Source: an uncultured Collinsella sp. (GTDB lineage Bacteria > Actinomycetota > Coriobacteriia > Coriobacteriales > Coriobacteriaceae). Taken from it: DNA of 41,544 nt. The position numbers were made by a program, and so were the translations under genes. This document shows, piece by piece, positions 23,081-31,379 of this stretch. Numbering within the stretch: position 1 is the first letter of the stretch; each line of letters starts with the position of its first letter. Under the pieces are notes generated by a model, which had not been told where the DNA came from, did not search any database, and worked only from the letters and a program-made list of their open reading frames with translations. The stretch is taken from NCBI GenBank assembly GCA_900541855.1, contig UQLD01000021.1, positions 1 through 41,544 on the forward strand. Direction: 5' to 3'.

Positions 23081-24094
23081 CTATCCCCTAAATTCAAAGG
23101 TACTCAGGCCAAACGTCAGCAGATCGCCGTTGCGCAGCGGGCAGCGCGTAATGCGGCGGTTGTTGACGAGCGTGCCGTTGGTGGAATTGAGGTCCTCGAT
23201 CGACCAATCCGAGCCCGTAAAGGTGAGCTGGGCGTGGCGGCGCGACACGTTGGGGTCGCGCAGGGCAATGTCGGAAACTGAGCGCTCGCGACCGATGGTC
23301 ACCTGTGCGGAGGTGATGCTATGGCTCTCGCCGCTCACGACGTCGACGAGCTGGGCGAGCGGGCGCTGCGGGGCGCGAGTGCTCGCCATGTTGGAGGCGA
23401 TGCCGGCTGCGGCGCCTAGGCCCACGGCGGCACCGGTCGCGGCGGCTCCGCCCATGCCGGCAAGCGCGTCGCGCGAGACGGTCTGCGGCACCGGGATGGG
23501 TGCTGCGGCGGGGTCGGGGACGCTAGGCGCGAAGGGGTCTGCCACGGCAAGCGGGTCGGGAGCGGCGGCGCGAGGCGTCGGCTGCTGCTGGGGCATGGCG
23601 GCGGGGCGCTGCTGCTGCGGGGCAGCAAATTGCTGCTGGCCGGCGCGCGGGGCGCTGGCGGCACGGCTTGCCGCGGAGTTGTTCTGTCCCAGGCCGTTTT
23701 GGTAGGCGCGCTCTTCCTCGTACAGGCGGCCGAGCGTGGGCGCATCGACGTTCTCGGCAAAGACCGAGAACTTGCCGGCGCGCAGCTGCGGATCGATCAT
23801 AAAGCGCACGAGGGGCTCGCCGACAAAGACATAGCGGCGCTTTTCGGCCTGCGCCTTCACAAACTCGCGGACCTCGCGCGAAAGCTCGGGGTAGAACGGG
23901 GCGAGCATGGGATCGTCGTCGGCGGCGATAAGGATGGTATAGAGTGCCGGCGCCGTGTTGACGCCGTTGATCACCAGAGTCTGATCCTCCATGTCGCGAG
24001 CGGCCTGCTTGGCAAGCTTCTTAAAGGAGAACGGGGCACGGGTGGCACCGAAGATGCCGGCCACGTGGTCCTCGAAGATGTTCAGGAAGTTCAC
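23081..24094 (-). CDS. fhaA: FHA protein FhaA (DUF3662 plus FHA domain)
   Basis: The 337-residue cytoplasmic protein has an N-terminal DUF3662 domain (about 1-115), an Ala/Gln/Pro-rich linker (about 135-245) and a C-terminal FHA domain (about 255-335; GRERSVSDIALRDP, VSRRHAQL, DLNSTNGTLVNN). In mycobacteria FhaA binds the phosphorylated MviN pseudokinase domain and controls lipid II supply. The start is GTG 24094, overlapping the TGA of the upstream kinase by 4 bases (GTGA), so translation is coupled. Confidence 0.93.
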   Translation of the reverse strand: MNFLNIFEDHVAGIFGATRAPFSFKKLAKQAARDMEDQTLVINGVNTAPALYTILIAADDDPMLAPFYPELSREVREFVKAQAEKRRYVFVGEPLVRFMIDPQLRAGKFSVFAENVDAPTLGRLYEEERAYQNGLGQNNSAASRAASAPRAGQQQFAAPQQQRPAAMPQQQPTPRAAAPDPLAVADPFAPSVPDPAAAPIPVPQTVSRDALAGMGGAAATGAAVGLGAAAGIASNMASTRAPQRPLAQLVDVVSGESHSITSAQVTIGRERSVSDIALRDPNVSRRHAQLTFTGSDWSIEDLNSTNGTLVNNRRITRCPLRNGDLLTFGLSTFEFRG

Positions 24095-25944
24095 GAAAGA
24101 TCACTCTCCGTATAGGTTCTTTGGTATCCGAGCAAATATAGGCATATCCCAACGATTATAGAGGATAGGGTTCCCGCAACCGCCGCCTTGGCGACGACCG
24201 CGGCTGCAAGGCTGGCAATTTCCATATGGTGTGCAAGACAGGACGCCGCTGCGCAGCCGATGCCGGTGACAGCGATGGCGGCGATTGCGGCAAGGTTTGA
24301 GCCCTGATCGGCACGCTTGGCATGGGCATTGAGCAGCGCGGATGACGCTGAGGCAGTTGCCGCGACCAGCACAAAGGCGGCCCAAAGGAGCGGGTCTCCC
24401 AGCGCTGCGGCAACGTTACCGAGCCCCAGCACGCCTCCGGCTGAAAGCGCGACCGTGGCCAGACGGGCAAAAAGCGCGCCCATGCCCGTTGCCGCGGCGG
24501 CGCTTGCCGGGCCGAGCCAAAATGACGCGACGCCGGCGGCGACCCCAGCTGCCAGGAAGGTATTGCCGGTCAGACAGCCAAGCGCGAGTGCACAGGTGAG
24601 CGTGGCGCTCGCGGCAGTCTCGGTGCGACCCCAGGCGATCCACCAACCGGACATGGCGGCGGCAAAGATCACCGCGACGGGCAGCATCGACAGGATGCCC
24701 TGTGCCTGCATGGTGGCGTTGGCCATGAGCACCAAAAAGCCCACAGCCGAGATGGCCGAGCCAATCTGGGGGGCCAGGCCAGCCGCCGCTCCGATCGCGA
24801 TGGCCGCAATGACCAGGCCGGGAAGCGCCGCGACCCCGGCCGTTTGCATCAGCAAAAAGCTAAAGGTGCCGCACGTTAGCGCCGAGATAGTGCGCATGGT
24901 GTAGTCGCGCGCATGGCTCCAGCGCGTGCCCGCCCAGCCGAGTGCGGGGTCGACCTCGATGGCGTCGTCCTCGTAGTGCGACGGCTCGATATCGTCGAGC
25001 TCCTGCTCGTCATCCGAAAGCTCGCCAACCATTTGCTCCAGGCTGCGACGGCCCTCGCGTACGCTGCCCAGACCGGCAAGGAGCTGGTCGCAAAATGCCT
25101 CGATGCTGTTGGGGCGGTCCTGCGGCATGGGGGAGAGCGCGCTCATGAGCGCGCTCTCGGCTCCCGGGGGAAAGTGTGGTATCAGCTCGCTGGGATAGGT
25201 GGCGCCGCCGATGATGCGGTCGAGCGAGTCGGCGGGCGTGGCCGCCATAAAGGGAGCGCTGCCGCACAGGCCCTCGTAGATCACACAGGCGAGGGCAAAG
25301 ACATCGGCGCGCTCGTCGACCGTGCCGGTCTCGATATCGAGCTGCTCGGGCGGCATGTAGCCGATGGTGCCGCCGCGTGAGCCGCCAAAGCCACCGGCGG
25401 ACGACAGTCGCGCCATGCCAAAGTCGGTGAGCTTTACATTGCCCGAGTGGTCGATGAGCACGTTGGCGGGCTTAATGTCCAGGTGGAGTACGCCATTACT
25501 ATGGGCGAAGGTGAGCGCCTGGCCCAGGGCATCGGCAATAGCCGCGGCCTCGTCAAAGGTAAGTGAGTGGCCGTCCACGCGGTGCAAAAACTCGGCCAGC
25601 GACATGCCATCGACATATTCCATAACCAGGTAGGCATAGGCTGTGTCGTGCGTAAAGTCGATGACCTGCACGATGTTGGGATGTTGAAGCATGGCGGCAG
25701 TGTGCGCCTCGCGCAGGACATCCATGATGTCGCTGGCGGGCATGCCGGAGCCGTTGATAAGGGGGATGCGTTTAATGGCGACGCGGCGGCGCAGGTGCGT
25801 GTCGCGGCAGATCTCGATGGAGCCAAAACCGCCGGTCGCAAGTGTCTCGAGCGGCTGGTACCGCTTGAGCAGCTCGCGAGAGCTGGTGCCCTCCAAAGGA
25901 ACGTCCGGCGAGAACCGGGCGGTATGTTGCGAGAAAAGCGGCAT
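24091..25944 (-). CDS. Membrane Ser/Thr protein kinase, non-RD type
   Basis: The 617-residue kinase heads the envelope operon. The kinase domain (about 25-300) shows ATGGFGSIE, VAIKRIPL, HLDIKPANVLI, TDFGMA and GTIGYMPPEQ. The catalytic loop reads HLD, not HRD, making it a non-RD kinase probably not switched by activation-loop phosphorylation in the usual way. An acidic linker (about 300-340) leads to a C-terminal half of eight or more hydrophobic segments rich in Ala and Gly, with no PASTA repeat. It takes the place of PknA in the actinobacterial cluster, though it is encoded first and not next to pknB. ATG 25944 follows GAGG; an alternative TTG lies two codons upstream. Confidence 0.88.
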   Translation of the reverse strand: MPLFSQHTARFSPDVPLEGTSSRELLKRYQPLETLATGGFGSIEICRDTHLRRRVAIKRIPLINGSGMPASDIMDVLREAHTAAMLQHPNIVQVIDFTHDTAYAYLVMEYVDGMSLAEFLHRVDGHSLTFDEAAAIADALGQALTFAHSNGVLHLDIKPANVLIDHSGNVKLTDFGMARLSSAGGFGGSRGGTIGYMPPEQLDIETGTVDERADVFALACVIYEGLCGSAPFMAATPADSLDRIIGGATYPSELIPHFPPGAESALMSALSPMPQDRPNSIEAFCDQLLAGLGSVREGRRSLEQMVGELSDDEQELDDIEPSHYEDDAIEVDPALGWAGTRWSHARDYTMRTISALTCGTFSFLLMQTAGVAALPGLVIAAIAIGAAAGLAPQIGSAISAVGFLVLMANATMQAQGILSMLPVAVIFAAAMSGWWIAWGRTETAASATLTCALALGCLTGNTFLAAGVAAGVASFWLGPASAAAATGMGALFARLATVALSAGGVLGLGNVAAALGDPLLWAAFVLVAATASASSALLNAHAKRADQGSNLAAIAAIAVTGIGCAAASCLAHHMEIASLAAAVVAKAAVAGTLSSIIVGICLYLLGYQRTYTESDLS

Positions 25945-26024
25945 GGCCAACCCTCGTGCGTTTAAAGTTCGTTTGCGAGTGGCGGGCGCGGAGCCGAGCC
26001 GTTCGCGGTGGCATAGATGCTGCT

Positions 26025-26033
26025 AGTGTAGCA
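26025..26033 (-). promoter_or_regulatory. Possible extended -10 promoter of the envelope operon
   Basis: Read on the minus strand, TGCTACACT gives a TG-n extended -10 with TACACT, about 80 bases before the kinase start. No good -35 box is visible. Confidence 0.35.
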
Positions 26034-26088
26034 CGCTCGGGTGCATGGGGAGGATAGCGGGATGCGAGGCTGCCTGTCTGGCTTGGCC

Positions 26089-26796
26089 TTAGCGCTTCTT
26101 CTTGTTCTTCTTCTGCTTGCGTTTGGTCTCCTGGGGCTTGTCGCCCTGCTTGGCCTCGGCGGCGGCCTTCTCGGCCTTCATTTTCTTCTTCTTGGTCTCG
26201 ATGCGGAGTTTTTTGTTGATACGGGCCTTGAGGAAGGGGCCGAACTGCTCGGCATCGCCGCGGACGAAGGTGTCCTTGGGGATCGTCACGCCCTGGTCGG
26301 CGAACATGGCTACAAAGATGCGCTCGCCGTCGAGCACGTGGTCGAGCTTCTCAAACGGGAAGAACTGCGACTTGCCGCTCTTGCCCCAAACCATCAGGCC
26401 ATCCTCGTTGGCGGCGACGCGGCGATAGCGGCCACCCATGGACTCGTCGGCCTCAACGGCGTCGATAAAGTCGCGGGCGAGGGTGTGGTGCAGGTTTTTG
26501 CTCCACCAGGCCAGAAAGGCGCCGAATACGATCAGCACGACGCCAAACTTGATCCAGTTGCCGCCGGCCACCAACATGCCGATGCCGATGAGCGCGGCAA
26601 TCGCGGCGGCGACATACAGCGAGCCGCGACGCCTGGGCGAGGCGACCAGGCGGGCGAAGTCGGTGACCAGGTCGTTTTCGTACTGGTACTCGTTGAGGTA
26701 CAGGATGCCGTCGTCGGCTGCGGCCTGCTCCTCGAGCGCGACCTCGACCTGGTCGGCTGCTTCGGAGGGAACGAGGTTGCTCTCTGCGTCTGCCAT
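26089..26796 (-). CDS. YcxB-like membrane protein
   Basis: The 235-residue protein has an acidic N-terminus (1-45), two close membrane helices (about 58-95, SLYVAAAIAALIGIGMLVAG then FGVVLIVFGAFLAWW), and a soluble YcxB-like part with the late motif QGVTIPKDTFVRGDAEQFG. It ends in a very Lys-rich tail (about 200-235). The family has no established function. It lies apart from the kinase operon (139 bases) and diverges from dnaX. Confidence 0.75.
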   Translation of the reverse strand: MADAESNLVPSEAADQVEVALEEQAAADDGILYLNEYQYENDLVTDFARLVASPRRRGSLYVAAAIAALIGIGMLVAGGNWIKFGVVLIVFGAFLAWWSKNLHHTLARDFIDAVEADESMGGRYRRVAANEDGLMVWGKSGKSQFFPFEKLDHVLDGERIFVAMFADQGVTIPKDTFVRGDAEQFGPFLKARINKKLRIETKKKKMKAEKAAAEAKQGDKPQETKRKQKKNKKKR

Positions 26797-26911
26797 GCTC
26801 TTTGGACTCCTATCGCGGCGGGCTCGCCGTACGGGTTATTATGAATGCAGTATGCCGTGCGACCGCATGGCCGCCGCGGCAACAAGACTCAGTATACCCG
26901 GGGGAGCACCC

Positions 26912-29368
26912 ATGGAATCGTTGTACCGAAAGTATCGCCCGCTCACCTTTGACTCCGTGGTGGGCCAGCAGCATATCGTCTCGACGCTCGAGCACGCCAT
27001 CACCGAGGGGCGCCTGTCCCACGCCTACCTGTTCTGCGGACCGCGCGGCACGGGCAAGACCACCATGGCGCGCATTCTGGCCAAGGCGCTGCTGTGCCGC
27101 AATGCCGAGGCGGCGCGCGCCGAGGGTGCAAGCGGCTGCATGCCCGACGGTACTTGCGAGGAGTGCGAGCTCATTGCCGAGGGCAACCACCCGGATGTCT
27201 ACGAGCTCGATGCCGCAAGCCGTACCGGCGTGGACAACGTACGCGAGGAGATCATCAACTCCGTCAACTTTGCCCCGGTGCGCGGCAAGTACAAGATCTA
27301 TATCATCGACGAGGTTCACATGCTCACGACGGCGGCGTTCAACGCGCTGCTCAAGACGCTCGAGGAGCCGCCGGCGCACGTGATCTTCGTGCTGTGCACC
27401 ACCGATCCGCAAAAGATTCTGGAGACCATCCTCTCGCGCTGCCAGCGCTTCGATTTCCACCGCATCGGCAACGAGGATATCGAGCATCGCCTGGCATACG
27501 TGTGCGAGCAGGAGGGCTTCGATTACGACGACGAGGCGCTCGCCATCGTGGCGCGCCATGCCAAGGGCGGCATGCGCGACGCGTTGTCCACGCTGGAGCA
27601 GCTGAGCGTCTTTGGCAACGGTTCTGTGCATGCGGACGACGCCCGCTCGCTTTTGGGCGAGGTTTCGGACCAGATCCTGGGCGAGTTTTCCCGCGCCATT
27701 GCCGATCGCGATGTTGCCGAGCTCTATGGACTGATTCGTGTGCAGGTCGAGGAGGGCAATGACCTGCTTGAGCTGACGCGCGACCTGGTGGCGCATGTGC
27801 GTGACGTGTACGTTGCCTGCGTTGCCGGTGCCCGTGCCGAGCTGTTTGAGGGCGGCTCGGAGCAGGCCGAGGCGCTTGCTGCCGAGGCCGCTGCCTTTGG
27901 CGAGCATCCTGCCGACCGCCTGGCCCGCGTGCTGACGGTGCTCGACGATGCCGCACTGGAGATGAGGGGCGCGAGCGACGTGCGCCTGGTGCTCGAGATT
28001 GCCTGCACGCGTCTGGCGCGTCCCGAGGCTGATTTAACGATTGAGGCATTGGCCGAGCGCGTGGCACGCCTGGAGGCCATGGTTGCCAACGCCGCCGTGC
28101 CGGCGAGCGTGGCTGCTGTTCAGGCCGCCGCGCCTGCAGCATCCGTACCCGCTGCTGCCCAACAGCCGACGCTCATTTCGGGCGCCCGCGCTGCCGCCCC
28201 GGCGGCATCCGCTGCCCCCGCTGCTACGTCCGCGCGCCAGGGCGGTATGCCTTGGGACCGTGGTGCTGCTGTTCCGGCTGCCCAGCCTGCGCCCCGTTCT
28301 GCGTCCGTGTCAGCTTCCAAGCCTGCAGCGCCTGCGCCTCAGCCCGTTGCGGCCCCCGCGTCTGCCACCGCTCCGGCACCTAAGCCCCAGTCCAACAATG
28401 CCGCCCAGGTTGCCGCCGCCGGTGCTGCCGAGACGCCCGCGGTCGAGGATGCCGGAGAGCTGCAGCGCAAATGGGCCGAGGTTGTCGAGCGTGTCAAGGC
28501 ACGTCAGGCTTCCTACGCAGGGCTTTTGCTCAACGCCCGCGCCACGGCCGACGACGGCTCCAAGCTCACGGTCTCGTTCCCCGCGGGTTCGACTTTTGCC
28601 ATTAAGATGCTCGGTCGCGCCGATACGCAGTCGGTGGTCCTGCCGACGGTCTGCGCGGTCTTCGGTCGTCGTACCGTCGACTATGTCCTGGATGGGGGTG
28701 GCACGCCGGCTCCTCAACATGAGGAGCATTCTCCATCTGCACGGGCTGCGGCATCTGCGGACCCGCAACCCGTGTCCTCGGCGGCCCCTGTATCCTCGAG
28801 CGCCAGCGCGTCGCAGCAGCAAGCGGCGCCGGTAGCGGCATCGACCCCGTCGGCGCCTAAGCCCGCGGCGCCCAAACCGGCTGCTCCGACACCCGCGCCC
28901 AAGCCCGTCTCGCCCGCGCCCAAGTCGTCTGACCTGGGCAAAGCCCCCTGGCTACGCTCCGACAACCCCGCCGGCGCTCCTGCCACGGGTAAGCTCCCGA
29001 CCGAGCCCGCACCTCGTGCGCCCGAGCGCTCGGCTGCCCCCAAGGCTCAGCCTGTCGCGCAGTCCGCGCCGTGGGAATCCGAGCAGGTGCCCTACGACGA
29101 CGCTATGGTCGGCGGCTTCGCTGTCGATGCGAGCGGGGACGATCTGCCTCCGTTCGACGTGCCGGGTGCGGCGTCCGCGCCCAAGTCCGCTGCAACTGCC
29201 CCCAAAGAGGAGGGCGCTCCTGCAGCTCCCTGGGAGTCCAACCCCGGTGCGGGCAGCCCCTTCGGCCATCAGGGTGCAGCCCCGAGCATCCCGCAGACCG
29301 AGGACGAGGCCAAAGCCCTCATCCGCAGCGTCTTCGGCCAGTCCACCATCTTCAAACCGGTGGAGTAA
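26912..29368 (+). CDS. dnaX: DNA polymerase III subunit gamma/tau
   Basis: The 818-residue clamp-loader ATPase begins MESLYRKYRPLTFDSVVGQQ, the family start. The AAA+ domain (about 1-220) has Walker A GPRGTGKT, a four-Cys zinc site (Cys residues in LLCRNAEA... and GCMPDGTCEECEL), Walker B IIDEVHML and SRC box SRCQRFDF. Domain III runs to about 370. A very long Ala/Pro-rich tail (about 370-818) contains a tau-like globular piece (about 510-610). ATG 26912 follows GGGGGAG; the open frame extends far upstream but only as antisense of the YcxB-like gene. No frameshift slippery site for a short gamma form was noticed. Confidence 0.96.
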   Translation: MESLYRKYRPLTFDSVVGQQHIVSTLEHAITEGRLSHAYLFCGPRGTGKTTMARILAKALLCRNAEAARAEGASGCMPDGTCEECELIAEGNHPDVYELDAASRTGVDNVREEIINSVNFAPVRGKYKIYIIDEVHMLTTAAFNALLKTLEEPPAHVIFVLCTTDPQKILETILSRCQRFDFHRIGNEDIEHRLAYVCEQEGFDYDDEALAIVARHAKGGMRDALSTLEQLSVFGNGSVHADDARSLLGEVSDQILGEFSRAIADRDVAELYGLIRVQVEEGNDLLELTRDLVAHVRDVYVACVAGARAELFEGGSEQAEALAAEAAAFGEHPADRLARVLTVLDDAALEMRGASDVRLVLEIACTRLARPEADLTIEALAERVARLEAMVANAAVPASVAAVQAAAPAASVPAAAQQPTLISGARAAAPAASAAPAATSARQGGMPWDRGAAVPAAQPAPRSASVSASKPAAPAPQPVAAPASATAPAPKPQSNNAAQVAAAGAAETPAVEDAGELQRKWAEVVERVKARQASYAGLLLNARATADDGSKLTVSFPAGSTFAIKMLGRADTQSVVLPTVCAVFGRRTVDYVLDGGGTPAPQHEEHSPSARAAASADPQPVSSAAPVSSSASASQQQAAPVAASTPSAPKPAAPKPAAPTPAPKPVSPAPKSSDLGKAPWLRSDNPAGAPATGKLPTEPAPRAPERSAAPKAQPVAQSAPWESEQVPYDDAMVGGFAVDASGDDLPPFDVPGAASAPKSAATAPKEEGAPAAPWESNPGAGSPFGHQGAAPSIPQTEDEAKALIRSVFGQSTIFKPVE

Positions 29369-29389
29369 CCGTGCGGGCGGGTATGCTGC

Positions 29390-29863
29390 TCAAGAAGAGA
29401 TCTCTTTGCCCGGGCGCATCTGTATTTCGGACATGTGCAACGCGGTGCCGCGTATCTCGCATTCGAGCAGACAGGTACGTGACGGTCGGCCTAGGATGCT
29501 GAGGTCGATACGATACGTCGCATGGCTGTCCGTGTGCTCGACTTGCTCGGCGTTGACGGTTGCTCCGATTGTCAAGAAAGCGCCTAGTTCGGCATCGACA
29601 ATCTTGGAGTCCTTTATCTTGACCTTGAACTCTTGGTAGAGGGACGGGCTGTTGTAGAAAATGGTTCGAGTTCCGTCGGTGCACTCATCGGTCGCTTCCC
29701 ATTTGACGACGGGCTGGTCCGAGCTGGCTATCAGTAGTTCTGCTCCAAAGGCTATAGCATGGGTGATGATAACCAGCAATGCCCAGCCGACAAAGAGATA
29801 GAGAACCACATATGCAACGGGGTGTTTTGAGCGGATGTTTTGGAGCACGTCGGGGGCATTCAT
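29390..29863 (-). CDS. Hypothetical single-pass membrane protein
   Basis: The 157-residue protein has one or two N-terminal membrane segments (about 16-48, VAYVVLYLFVGWALLVIITH) followed by a polar domain with paired beta-like strands. GGAGGT lies right before ATG 29863. A TATAAT box on the minus strand (plus 29898-29903) sits 35 bases upstream. It is inserted against the direction of the dnaX-ybaB-recR set and convergent with dnaX (21 bases between stops). I do not recognise the family. Confidence 0.7.
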   Translation of the reverse strand: MNAPDVLQNIRSKHPVAYVVLYLFVGWALLVIITHAIAFGAELLIASSDQPVVKWEATDECTDGTRTIFYNSPSLYQEFKVKIKDSKIVDAELGAFLTIGATVNAEQVEHTDSHATYRIDLSILGRPSRTCLLECEIRGTALHMSEIQMRPGKEISS

Positions 29864-30203
29864 GGGGCACCTCCAAATTGCTATCTATTGCAATCAAATT
29901 ATACCCCGCCGTCATGAGCGCCGCCTCGAGCAGTGGCTCGGCATTTAGCCATTTAGTGGTACGCATTAAATGTCGGATTCCGGCTCTACAAGATTTAGCT
30001 TTCAATATTATGCAGATGCGAATTATTCAACTTTGCATAATCTATGGGTGCGGCTTGCACTCCAGGACATGTATATCGACTGAGGTAACACGTCCGCCCC
30101 GCTCTCTCGCAGCGCGCCGTGGTACGATTTTTGAGTTTGAAAGTCCCGCCGTGCTCCGGCTGCCCTTGCAGCTTGTCGCGCGGCCGCACGTAAAGGAGCC
30201 ATC
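29864..30203. promoter_or_regulatory. Divergent control region between the small membrane protein and ybaB
   Basis: The 340 bases hold no gene. For the minus-strand gene: TATAAT at 29898-29903 and the inverted repeat TTGC...GCAA at 29878-29893, over the likely start site. Toward ybaB: the exact inverted repeat ATTATGCA/TGCATAAT (30007-30014 and 30034-30041) in an AT-rich stretch, a likely promoter or regulator site. No small signal-recognition RNA, which can lie near dnaX, was recognised. Confidence 0.5.
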
Positions 30204-30524
30204 ATGGCCGGTATGAACATGCAGCAGATGATGAAGCAGGCTCGCAAGATGCAGGAGCAGCTTGCCGCCGCGCAGGAGAACCTCAAGTCCCAGACCGTCG
30301 ACGCCTCTGCCGGCGGCGGCATGGTCAAGGTGACCGTTAACGGCGAGATGGAGCTCGTCAACCTCACCATCGATCCCGATGCCCTCGATCCCGAGGACGT
30401 CGATATGCTGCAGGATATGATCATGGCTGCCGTCAACGAGGCCGTCCGCGGCGTCAACGAGCTCGCCAACAAGCAGATGGGCGCCATCACCGGCGGCCTC
30501 AACATCCCGGGCATGCCGTTCTAA
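30204..30524 (+). CDS. ybaB: YbaB/EbfC nucleoid-associated protein
   Basis: The 106-residue protein begins MAGMNMQQMMKQARKMQEQL, the long helix of the YbaB fold. The core VKVTVNGEMELVNLTIDPDAL and a C-terminal helix follow. It forms DNA-binding dimers and is almost always found between dnaX and recR, as here. AAAGGAG precedes ATG 30204. It is 13 bases before recR. Confidence 0.96.
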   Translation: MAGMNMQQMMKQARKMQEQLAAAQENLKSQTVDASAGGGMVKVTVNGEMELVNLTIDPDALDPEDVDMLQDMIMAAVNEAVRGVNELANKQMGAITGGLNIPGMPF

Positions 30525-30537
30525 GACACGCATATAT

Positions 30538-31134
30538 ATGAGTGCGAATCACAGTCTGCAAAAACTGCTCGATGAGCTGGGCCGTCTGCCGGGCATTGGT
30601 CCCAAGTCGGCCCAGCGCATCGCCTATTACCTGCTCGAGGCCGATGCCGAGGAGGCCCGCCGCCTGGCCGAGGCCATCCTGGAGGTCAAGCAGGAGGTCC
30701 ACTTTTGCAGCCGTTGCTTTAACTACGCCACGGCCGACGAGTGCTCCATCTGCCAGGACCCGATGCGCGATACCACTCGCATTTGCGTGGTGGGCGAGCC
30801 GCGCGACGTCCAGGCAATCGAGCGCACGGGCAGCTACCATGGCCTGTACCATGTGCTGGGCGGCGTGATCAGCCCCATGGACAAGATTGGTCCCGAGCAG
30901 TTGCACATTCGCGAGCTGCTGGCGCGCCTGGGCCACGAGGATATCCATGAGGTCATCATCGCCACCAACCCCAACATCGAGGGCGAGACCACGGCGAGCT
31001 ACCTGGCCCGCACTATCAAGCCGCTGGGCGTCGAGGTGTCGCGTCTGGCGAGCGGCCTGCCCGTGGGCGGCGACCTGGAGTATGCCGACGAGCTTACACT
31101 TGGCCGCGCCATCGAGGCCCGTCGCGCGATTTAG
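30538..31134 (+). CDS. recR: Recombination mediator protein RecR
   Basis: The 198-residue protein has a helix-hairpin-helix (LGRLPGIGPKSAQRIAYYLL), a four-Cys zinc finger (CSRCFNYATADECSICQDP, about 57-75) and a Toprim domain (about 79-175; VVGEPRDVQAIERT, ATNPNIEGETTASYL). It loads RecA with RecO/RecF at single-strand gaps. No clear ribosome site precedes ATG 30538, so it is probably translated by coupling to ybaB. Confidence 0.97.
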   Translation: MSANHSLQKLLDELGRLPGIGPKSAQRIAYYLLEADAEEARRLAEAILEVKQEVHFCSRCFNYATADECSICQDPMRDTTRICVVGEPRDVQAIERTGSYHGLYHVLGGVISPMDKIGPEQLHIRELLARLGHEDIHEVIIATNPNIEGETTASYLARTIKPLGVEVSRLASGLPVGGDLEYADELTLGRAIEARRAI

Positions 31135-31286
31135 GTGGCGAGCCTGCTCCTGCCGTATGTTTTCCTCGCGACGCACGGGGTAGTCATAATTTCCCCGTGC
31201 GACTGTGAGTTTGTTGTGCAACAAAGATGCTTCGTATCCGCTTATCGCATGGACGCTTCCGCTCGCATCCTTAATTTGCCCATTCG

Positions 31287-31364
31287 TTGCGCAACCTTTT
31301 GGGTTCGCTGATACACTCAAATATGGATTTGAATGAATGCGCCGCTTCTGAGCGGCGTGTTTTT
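31287..31364 (+). promoter_or_regulatory. Promoter followed by a terminator hairpin in the leader (possible attenuator)
   Basis: TTGCGC (31287-31292) and TACACT (31312-31317) make a moderate promoter with a 19-base spacer. A strong terminator follows: CGCCGCT/AGCGGCG (31340-31346 and 31351-31357) with a four-base loop and the tail TGTTTTT. The T run ends only 16 bases before the next start codon, and the ribosome site GGAGGA follows at once. It may simply end the recR transcript, or it may attenuate the next operon. Confidence 0.55.
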
Positions 31365-31379
31365 GTTGGAGGAGAACGC

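Noticed and set aside
29864..30203. A small signal-recognition-particle RNA next to ybaB
   Set aside because: The conserved GGAAGG/AGCAG apical motif is absent.
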